64,000 nt of DNA. It comes from Montifringilla adamsi (Eukaryota > Chordata > Aves > Passeriformes > Passeridae). Positions 56,601-64,000 of the stretch are shown here, one piece after another. The notes under the pieces were generated by a model. The model was not told the DNA's origin. It saw only the letters and a program-made list of their open reading frames with translations, and searched no databases. Every line of letters begins with the position of its first letter. Within the stretch, counting starts at the first letter, position 1. The stretch is from positions 4,135,676 to 4,199,675 of the forward strand of contig JAGGNK010008781.1 in NCBI GenBank assembly GCA_017590115.1, given 5' to 3'. The translations under genes were made by a program, and so were the position numbers.

Positions 56601-59600
56601 CCACCCCCAGCTGTCCATGAACCCTGTGCCCACCTGCAGGGCTGCCTGGCATTCATCCACCAGCCCCTGCACCAGGTAGTACTTGGCCTCAGCCAGCAGC
56701 TCCTCGATCTCCCGGCGGCTCTCCGGGAGCGGCACGGCCCCGTCCCGCAGGTAGTTCAGGATTGTCCCAAAGTGCTTCCCACAGCGGTCGATCAGGATCC
56801 AGCCTGGGGACACAGGAAGGCCACAGTAAGGACAAGCTCAAATGAGCAAACTGGTAAAGGACATGATGGAACAGGGAGTGTGAGGATGGAACGGGGAATG
56901 TGAGCAGGGAGTGCGGCACAGCTGGAGCTTGGGACCATGGTGGGAGGAGAATCATGGAATGGTTTGGGTTGGAAGGGATCTTCAAGCCCATCCAGTCCCA
57001 CCCCTGCTATGTGCAAGGACACCTTCCACTACACCATGTTGCTCCAAACCCCTCTCCAACCTGGCCTGGGACACTTCTAGGGATCCAGGGGCAGCCACAG
57101 CTTCTCTGGGCACCCTCAGCATTCTCACATGGAAGAATTTCTTCTCAATATCCCATCCAACCCTGCTTCTGACAGTGGGAAGCCATTTCCCCTTGTCTCA
57201 TCCCTCCATGACTTTGCCCAAAGTCTCTTTCAGCTCTTCTGGAGTCCCTCTAGGCACTGCAAAGCGCTCCAAGGTCTCCCTGGAGCCTTCTCTTCTCCAG
57301 AGAAGAAAAGAGCTACGACCAAAGCTGTGGGTGCAGCATCCACATTTCACCTCTCGCTGCTGGGATCAGGCTGGACCCTGGAAAAGTCACGCAGTGCCAA
57401 GGCTGGAGATTCCCTGAGTGAACAGATGGCCACTCACAGGCTGAGGCTCAGGAATGCAGCGAGGAAACGCTTGTGGGGAAGGAGTCATATTTTGGACAAA
57501 TAAGGAAAGTAGGTTAAAGCAGTCCCTGTGTGCTCTGCATGAATGGAATTACGAGGAAAAGTCTGAACATTTGGTTCAATCTGGAAAGGGAACATGGCCT
57601 TTTCTGAGGGAAAAGAAGACACTCTGCAGCAGCTCACTCCAGGCTTCCCAGCTCCCTCATTCCTGCTGTCCACAGACAACAGAAACTGTGCTCCAAGTGT
57701 GATTTTACAGGCTGGAACAACAAACTAGAGAAAGAAATGATGGAACAAAGGGCTGATCCAGACTAATGGCTAATCCAACTAGAGCAGAAAAAAGCCCATA
57801 TGGTAGTGCAGAGTATAGAAAGCAAGAAATCCCATTTTAGTGGGAGATTTAGTGAAAGGTGTTCCTGCCCATGGCAGGGGTGGAACAAGGTGAGCTTTAA
57901 AGTCCTTTCTGACCCAAACCATTCTGGGATTCTGTGATAAAGAGGAAGCACAAGCCATGGTAATAAACCAGGACATCCATATTCCACAAATGCAGCTACT
58001 TCCCAAGCTCACTGGAGCACACAGGAAGGTAAAGGGCCAGCTGAGAGCAGAATTACCATCCCCAAACTCCTCTGCGATTCCTCATAGGCTGCAAAAATCT
58101 GCTGCAGCTTCATGTTTACAGATGGTGAAACTGAAGCAGAATTGCTCATTTTCATGTGGGGATGAGAAAACACTTCCAGTAGTGTTGCAAAATCAGGGTG
58201 ACCACTAGAAGAACTTTAAAAACCCTTCTGCTTCCCCCAAACAGCCCAAAGGAGATGAGTCACAGGGAAGTGACCCCGGTGCCACTCAGCCACAGCAGAG
58301 CCAACAAGTGGGCTGAAGTCTTCTGGAGTCATTCTTTAATTGCAGTGTTCCAAAAACATCCTGTGATCCATTTAGGAACATGGACATGGAATCCATGGGC
58401 TGTATGGAACACATGGTTTGGGATGGAAGGGAACTTAAAGTTCCAACCCCCTGACATGGGCAGAGCCACCTTCCACCATCTCAGGCTGCTCCAAGCCCTG
58501 GCTTTCCAGGGATGGGGCAGCCCCACCTTCTCTGGGAATTCCATCCCAGCCTCTCACCACCCTCACAGGGTGGACTTCTTCCCAATATCCCATCTATTCC
58601 TGCCCTCTGGCAATTTGAAGCCATCCATCATTCCAGGCCCTTGCAAATAGTCCTTTCCCACCTTTCTGTCAGCTCCTTCAGGCCCTGGAAGCCACACTTA
58701 GGTCACTCGAGAGCCTTCCCTTCTCCAGGCTGAACAATCCCAGCCTTTCCTTCCAGCAGAGCTGTTCCATCCCTCTGATCTTCCGGGTGCCTCCTCTGGG
58801 CTCTCTCCAGCAGCTCCAGCTCCTCCCTGTGCTGGGCCCCAGGGCTGGGGCAGCTCTGCAGGTGGGGTCTCACCTGGGCAGAGGGGCAGAGCCCCCCTCT
58901 CCTCATTGCCTTTGTCCATGGACACATCACACCTTTAGAAATCCATCTTTGTCTTACAGGAATTCTCAGGGACAGGATCCAAACACTCCAGCTAAAACCA
59001 GATATTTTCCAACCAAGCCCTGGCAGGTGAAACAGGAGCCTGATACTGGACACTGCCTGAGGCTCCACTCTCTTATCAGCAGCTGGACCAGGAACAGTTT
59101 CCCCATCAACAGCAGCAGGGAGTCAGGGAAAAAAAGATAATTGGAAACAGGTGGATGCACCTGGAAAAGACACATCCTTCTCCCTGCTCATTACCATCCA
59201 AAGAAAATGTTCCAAACATGCTGATTTGCTAGAGTTCATCAATAATTTCTAAGCTGAAAGCAATCATTTGCCACCCACAGCCAGAGAAGTGCAGACTTTT
59301 CTCTTCCAGCCTGAGGAACAGCAGGTTGGAATTGTTCAGCTGGGAGGAGGAGCTGGGATCTGAATCCCAGACACAGAGCAGGACCCTGTGTGCCAAATTC
59401 CACACTGGTTCAACCCAACTCCTTCCACTTGCTCCCCAAGCCTGGCTTCTTTTCCTAAGAAACATCTTGTTTGGTGCCAGGTTTTGGGTGTGACCAATTA
59501 GGAGGATTTTGAAGAATTCCAGATAAAGTGTTTCCTTTAGCAGCCCCAGTGCTATTGTCCCAGTTTCCAGGCAAGGGGAGATAAAGCAAGAACTGCTGCA

Positions 59601-62600
59601 ATGGGAGTGTCTGTGTTACAACATACAGGAAGTATCAAATTCCTCTTAAAACACAAACTGGTTCCATGGAACAATCCCACACACACTCTGTGGGAGTCAC
59701 AGCAAAACAAACTTGGGATTTTAAGTCCCAAACAGTGGGAGAAACTCCAGTTATCCTCAGATTTGAGGTGCAAACAGCACCTGCACTTCCAGAGCCTCTG
59801 AGCCCTGGGAATGGGATGTCCCAACCCTCCCGTACCTGCCCAGGACACTAGGATCACGCCAGGGTGAGTTTCCAAAAGGAATTTGGAATTTCCAATCCAT
59901 TTCCAACCATGGGAAGTCTGGAATTATCAAATTCAGCACAGCAGCTTCAGGGAGGGACAGGAATATCCACCCCAAGTTTAGCAAAGGGAGAATGTTCACA
60001 ACATTTCACTCCTCCAGTGCTCCCAGTCAAGGTGTTGATTCCCATTTGACAGGTTTTTTCCCAAACTGGACTCAGTGTTGATTCCCATTTGACTTTTTTT
60101 CTAAATTTGACCCACAGACTGACTTTTTCAATGCAAGCTCCACGATCTGTATCCAGGATAAGTATCCCAGAGACCCTTTGATCCAAAGCCCCAAATCACA
60201 GCATCCACACTCCTGCTTTATCCTGGCCTGGGATTACACCTGGAACAACACAGCTCTGTTTTCCCCAGCTTAAGTATAAAGACTTCTAGCTAAACCAGAA
60301 ATATTCAGCTAATCAGGCTGTATTTTTACATTTTTCCCCTTCAAATCTACTTCCTTTTATCTCAGGAAAGCTTATCATAAACCTCTAAACACACTGTTTT
60401 AAAGCACTCAAAACTCAATCCACTCTGTAATGTATTTTCCCAGCTGTATAATCATGGAACAACAGCATGGTTTGGGTTGGGAGGGACCTTGAAGATTATT
60501 TAGTCCACTCCTTGCCATGGGCAGGGACACCTCCCACTATCCCAGGCTGCTCCAAGCCCTGTCCAACCTGGCCTGGGACACTTCCAGGGATGGGGCAGCC
60601 ACAGCTGCTTTGAAAACCCTGTGCCAGGGCCTGCCACCCTCACGGGGAAAGATTTCATCCCAATATCTAATCCAAACCTATTCTCTTATCCTGCTACTCC
60701 AGGGCTTTATAAATATTCTCTCAGTGGTTCTTGTGGCTCCTTCAGGCACTGCAAGGCCACAATTAAGTCACCCCAAACCTTCCTTTTATCCAGGCTGAAC
60801 AATCCCAACCCTCCCTTGCAGGAGAGGTCCTCCATCCTTCCAACCCTACAAACAGAAATTCCTCTGACCTTCCCACGACCCCTGTGACTTTCCCTGCCCA
60901 GGAAGGACACAGAGGGCACCAGGAACACCCCAATCCTTACCTTCACTGTCCGTGAGCACCTCCATGCGCCCGCTGAACATGGCCTTGAGCATGGTGTCCT
61001 GCTTGGTCAGGGTCTGCATGGTGGTGTAGTACAGGGCCCCCCCCACGTTCAGCTTCACGTACTTGGAGCTGGGGCTGCTCCCCTTGAAGGACGTCGTGCG
61101 CGTCGCGGCCGCCGGCACTGCTGAGCTCACCACGCTCTCTCCCGACATCTCTTCCTGCAAGGAAAGGGTGCCCAGCTCAAGGGAGCAGTTCCCAGCTTGA
61201 GGAAGGACTTCCCAGCTCAAAGGAGCAGTTCCCAGCTCAAGAAAGGACTTCCCAGATCAAGGAAGGACTTTCCAGCTCCCAGCTAAGGGAGCAGCTCCCA
61301 CCCTGGCAGTGTGACACCCCTGCTCTCACGGTGTGTTTCACACCTCGGCTCCTCCCGTGGCTCTCTGTGTGAAGTTCTCAAGTGTTTTAAATGTTTCACT
61401 CTCAGGAATCACTGAAGGATACTCGTGGACACAGCCCCTGTTTTTTTCCCCCAGGGAAAAGCCTTGGGAATGCTGAGCTGGGTTTTGCACTGCAAAGCCA
61501 ACACTTTCCCACAACAACTGCTTTCATTTCTTACACAACTCCACAGCTTAAAGCTCTTACTCCATCAATAATCTGGGATGGAATTGGGCAATTCCCAACA
61601 CACACAAGTGGAGCAGATGATTCCTGCGAGTCCAAACGCAGAAATCAACAGATTCCCCAATGCTAAAATGCAGAATATCCACAGGTTTTCAAGGTTTTTT
61701 CCCTTGGAGCAAACAGGGAGAGCACACAGGAGCTTTTCCTGCTCTTCCCTGCCCTCCCACACTGCTCAGAGCACCAAAATCCAGCCGGACACAGCTGCCT
61801 GCAGCCACATTCCTGTCACCTCCTTGTCACCGAGGTCACACTGGCACGGGCACAAGGAGGCTCAGCACCACAAATGCCCCCGGAGCCGTTAAATCCTTAA
61901 TCACTTTGAGCCTCCTTTCCCACAGGATAGGACAGGGTGGGATAATTAACCCCTTCCATCCCTGCTTCTCCAGCTCCCACGGCTCCGGGATGAGCTGAAC
62001 CGAAGGATTTTTGCTTCACCGCCAGGAAACTCCCAAAGGAGCCGGAGTTGTGTGGCACAGGAGAGGGGCAGGGATGGCCTGGAGATGATTCCATCATCTC
62101 TGAGATGCACAGGCAGCAACCTCAGCTCACGTTCCAGCTCCCTCCGGTACCGGAACAGCCCAGCTCGGGGTTCCAGAGGGGATGGATCCCACCACGACCC
62201 CAAATCGCAGCCCTGCCCTCCCCAAACCACGGGGCACGCTGGGGACGGGACACGGCCAAACCAGACCGTGACCACCGCCACTCCCGGGGATCAGACTCCC
62301 CCCGGGACCCCTCTCTCCAGCCTGGGGGCTGGCCCAGCCCCTGGGATCTGCCGCTCTCGGGGGCCGGACCCCCAAATCCTCACCCCAACGCCTCCCCGGG
62401 GAGCGGCTCCCGCACGCACCCGCGGGCAGAACCGCTACCCGCAATCCCTGGCCCTTCCGCCTCTCTCAGTCCCCCTCCCACGGCCCAAAGCCCCCCTGAG
62501 CCCCCCGACCCAGAGTCCCTTAATCCCCGCAAGGGCCGGAGCCCCCTCAGCTTCCCCTGCCCCGGCGAGGCCCGGACGCCGCAGCCCCTCACACCCCCCT

Positions 62601-62710
62601 CCCCATTCCCCCATCAGACCCTCACCTCTCCTCCCCCGCGAGGACCTGAGCCCACCCCCGCCCTGCAGGCCCGTCCCCCGCGGCCCGCGCCGCCCTTTCC
62701 CCCTCACCAT
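53614..62710 (-). CDS. KCTD10: KCTD10, BTB/POZ substrate adaptor of CUL3 ubiquitin ligases (complete, 313 aa)
   Basis: KCTD10 (BACURD3) is an adaptor of CUL3-RING ubiquitin ligases in the TNFAIP1/KCTD13 family, implicated in RHO GTPase turnover and angiogenesis. Coding exons in transcript order are 62710-62708 (ATG only), 61154-60941, 56803-56634, 56154-56068, 55480-55428, 54642-54447 and 53832-53614. They sum to 942 bases, 313 residues plus stop, the length I recall for human KCTD10. The protein begins [25 protein letters not shown]1 domain starts about residue 33 ([18 protein letters not shown]) and runs to about 135. The stretch QTKVEFP, reported for this family as PCNA-binding, spans the last exon junction. 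The C-terminus is highly charged ([14 protein letters not shown]) and ends DDRAHLHQ. All borders are GT-AG. It is convergent with MYO1H and divergent from UBE3B. Confidence 0.96.
54105..54170 (-). mobile_element. CR1 3'-tail fragment in KCTD10 intron
   Basis: GAATGGTTTGGGTTGGGAGG followed by GACCTTAAAGATAATTTAGT is a reversed CR1 end, between the exons ending 53832 and 54447. Confidence 0.85.
54735..54885 (-). mobile_element. CR1 3'-end fragment in KCTD10 intron
   Basis: GTCACAGAATCCCAGGATGG, AAAGCCCATCCAGTGCCACC, TTGCTCCAAACCCCATCCAA and GACACTTCCAGGGATGAGGC form a reversed CR1 end. Confidence 0.93.
55722..56045 (-). mobile_element. CR1 3'-end fragment in KCTD10 intron
   Basis: It lacks the very 3' tail but has GGGACACCTTCCACTATCCC, GCCACAGCTTCTCTGGGCAA and, further in, CCTTCTCTTCTCCAGGATGG. 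It ends only about 25 bases from the exon at 56068. Confidence 0.93.
56948..57305 (-). mobile_element. CR1 3'-end fragment in KCTD10 intron 2
   Basis: ATCATGGAATGGTTTGGGTT, GAAGGGATCTTCAAGCCCAT, CCTTCCACTACACCATGTTG and GGAGCCTTCTCTTCTCCAGA. One of the longer copies here. Confidence 0.94.
57838..57945 (+). mobile_element. CR1 3'-tail fragment in KCTD10 intron 2
   Basis: AAGGTGTTCCTGCCCATGGC, GGTGAGCTTTAAAGTCCTTT and GACCCAAACCATTCTGGGAT with an ATTCTGTGATA end. It is opposite in orientation to its CR1 neighbours. Confidence 0.88.
58408..58925 (-). mobile_element. CR1 3'-end fragment, about 510 bp, in KCTD10 intron 2
   Basis: ACATGGTTTGGGATGGAAGG at the 3' end, then CCACCTTCCACCATCTCAGG, GAGCCTTCCCTTCTCCAGGC, CTGAACAATCCCAGCC and GTGCCTCCTCTGGGCTCTCT. 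It reaches furthest 5' of the CR1 pieces in the window but is still far from full length. Confidence 0.94.
60460..60855 (-). mobile_element. CR1 3'-end fragment in KCTD10 intron 2
   Basis: CATGGTTTGGGTTGGGAGGG, CTCCCACTATCCCAGGCTGC, CCAGGGATGGGGCAGCCACA and TTTTATCCAGGCTGAACAAT. It ends about 85 bases from the exon beginning at 60941. Confidence 0.94.
61171..61298. repeat. 20-bp alternating minisatellite next to the KCTD10 exon 2 acceptor
   Basis: Units of the form CCCAGCTCAAGGGAGCAGTT alternate with CCCAGCTTGAGGAAGGACTT, about six and a half copies, suggesting a 40-base higher-order period. The array begins 16 bases from the exon edge at 61154, so it overlaps the pyrimidine-tract and branch-point region of KCTD10 intron 1. 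Confidence 0.92.
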
Positions 62711-63260
62711 GAACGGACCGAGCCCCTCGGAGCGAGCGAGCGGGAGCGCCGGGCGGGGAACTTCCGCCCCTCGCCTCGCTTCCGGTGCCGCCCGGGTGCT
62801 CCCCCAAACCCGTCCGATGGCCCGCCGGGCCCCCCCGGTCGCTGCCGCGCTGCGCTGCCGCCTCGCAGGCTTGGCACAGCCCGGTTTGTCCCGGCTTGGT
62901 TCGATCTTTCCGGTACCACCGGGACGCAGAGTTGGGTGTTCTGCCTGTGCCCAGCCGGTGAGCGGGCCGGCGGAACGGCAGCGGCGGGGCGGGTTGGCGG
63001 CCGGACGGGGAGCGCGGACACGGGGGCGAGGAGGGGGCTGCGGCCGCGGCCTGGGCGGGGGAACCGGGAGGGACCGGGAGGGACCGGGGGGTTCCCAGGG
63101 ATGTGGGCTCGGCCCGGCCGGCCCGGTGTCCGCCGGGACGAGGGTGAGTGCCTGGGGGCTGCCGGCAGCGGCGGGGCCCGGCGGGGTGGGCGGCGCGGTG
63201 GAAGCCTGGGCCCGGGAAGGCTGCGGGAGGGATGCGGGGGCTGCCAGAGGGGCTGAGGGG
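62120..63260. promoter_or_regulatory. CpG island, bidirectional KCTD10/UBE3B promoter
   Basis: A CpG-dense block contains the KCTD10 start codon exon on its left side. ETS-type words (CTTCCGG at 62779-62785, ACTTCCGCC near 62760, TTTCCGG near 62907) are placed as in TATA-less housekeeping promoters. KCTD10 transcription should start leftwards at roughly 62750-62900 and UBE3B rightwards nearby; in human the two genes start within a few tens of bases of each other. Exact start sites cannot be read from sequence. Confidence 0.8.
62900..63143 (+). other. UBE3B: Presumed UBE3B non-coding first exon
   Basis: UBE3B (a HECT-domain ubiquitin ligase) is the expected right-hand neighbour of KCTD10 and is divergent from it. 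A strong donor, AGG followed by GTGAGT, cuts after 63143; an alternative, CCG followed by GTGAGC, lies near 62956. I found no UBE3B coding sequence to the end of the window, so only the 5' UTR exon can be here. The gene assignment rests on synteny alone and the 5' limit is a guess. Confidence 0.4.
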
Positions 63261-64000
63261 GCTCTGTGGCTGCTTTGCGAGTCCTGGGAGCTGCAGCCCA
63301 GCTCGAGGGCTGTGGGTGGCTATTCGGGGGTGGCACCTGCTCCGGTCCCCGGCGCCCCGGGTCGCTTTGTCCTTCCGTGCTGTCACACACGGAGTTATCC
63401 CTCCCCTCCAGCTGCCTGTGCTGGTGACCGCCGCCGAGCCGCGGTGCTGCTTCTCCTCCCACTTACCGTTTTCCTTGCGGGTGCAGCGGGAGGTAAATCG
63501 GGTCCAAAGGACTCGGAACTGCGGAAGGAAAGTCTACGTCCCCAAATCAGCCGCGGGGAATGTGCTTGTCCATGCAGGAGCTGCCCGAAGCCTCTGGATG
63601 GGGGTCATGTGAGTGTGTAAATGAGCATCACACGCTTCCCTTGAAGAAGTGACCCCTCAGGTGGGTTCTTTGTTGCTGTTTATAAAGCTCTGGTTGACCC
63701 TGGGTGTTTTATCTGGCGAATGGCAATAAATCAGTGTCCCTTGTGCCCTTTGCCTCCTGTCCCTGGCTGGAGAGTTGTTCTTATCTGTTACCAAGGAAAG
63801 AACAGAGGCTGGAGAAGGGAGGTGGAGCACAGTGTCAAAACCACTGATTTGTTTGTTTTTCCACTTAAAATCTCCCAGCCTGCAGCAGGCTGTGGGCTGT
63901 GCTGGAAAGATTCCCTGCCAGTGTTTTTTTGTCCCTGCTGCAGCCCCGTGACCGTCACTGGGGTTTTTTTCATCCCACTTTTCCCTCTGCTGTCAGATTC
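63144..64000 (+). other. UBE3B: Presumed UBE3B first intron (partial)
   Basis: GC content falls off after 63260. No coding exon, CR1 tail or RNA gene was recognised. The window ends inside this stretch. Confidence 0.4.

Noticed and set aside
62052..63620. 522-codon open frame on the plus strand through the KCTD10/UBE3B CpG island
   Set aside because: It is Pro/Arg/Gly-rich, crosses the KCTD10 start-codon exon and the promoter, and resembles no protein. GC-rich DNA lacks stop codons by composition.
63144..64000. UBE3B coding start
   Set aside because: No frame with an IQ-containing N-terminus typical of UBE3B was seen; only non-coding sequence is likely here.

Overview
The window is vertebrate nuclear DNA, almost certainly from a bird. 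It has split genes with GT-AG introns, about two dozen 3'-end fragments of CR1 non-LTR retrotransposons in both orientations, CpG-island promoters and no bacterial-style gene packing. The gene order FOXN4 - MYO1H - KCTD10 - UBE3B matches the block on human chromosome 12q24.11, which supports each identification independently of the protein matches. It is a conserved chromosomal neighbourhood, not a pathway operon.

Layout. (1) 1-5700: the 5' end of FOXN4 on the minus strand. Only the first coding exon (4034-4116) is inside; the rest of the gene lies beyond position 1. A CpG island made largely of GC-rich minisatellites, with an 18-base assembly gap, lies just upstream. (2) 5700-32146: a 26 kb intergenic stretch with no recognisable protein gene. 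It holds CR1 fragments, several simple or tandem arrays, an unusual fold-back array at 13730-14073, and four stretches that look like regulatory DNA by texture (about 9725-9960, 14490-14770, 19930-20230 and 25330-26040). (3) 32147-50100: a complete MYO1H gene on the plus strand. I could join 31 coding exons in one continuous frame to a 1021-residue class I myosin with motor, IQ neck and TH1 tail. (4) 50485-62710: complete KCTD10 on the minus strand, seven coding exons and 313 residues, convergent with MYO1H, with a roughly 3.1 kb 3' UTR. (5) 62700-64000: a CpG-island bidirectional promoter, with KCTD10 leaving leftwards and UBE3B presumably starting rightwards. Only non-coding UBE3B sequence appears to be present.

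FOXN4 is a forkhead transcription factor of retinal and spinal interneuron progenitors. MYO1H is a membrane-binding actin motor. KCTD10 is a BTB adaptor for CUL3 ubiquitin ligases, and UBE3B is a HECT ubiquitin ligase. I found no evidence of a new multi-gene system. The most interesting material is non-coding: the fold-back array, the repeat-built FOXN4 CpG island, exon-hugging minisatellites at splice sites of MYO1H and KCTD10, and candidate FOXN4 enhancers. All coordinates were derived by eye from splice signals and reading frame; no alignment was run.
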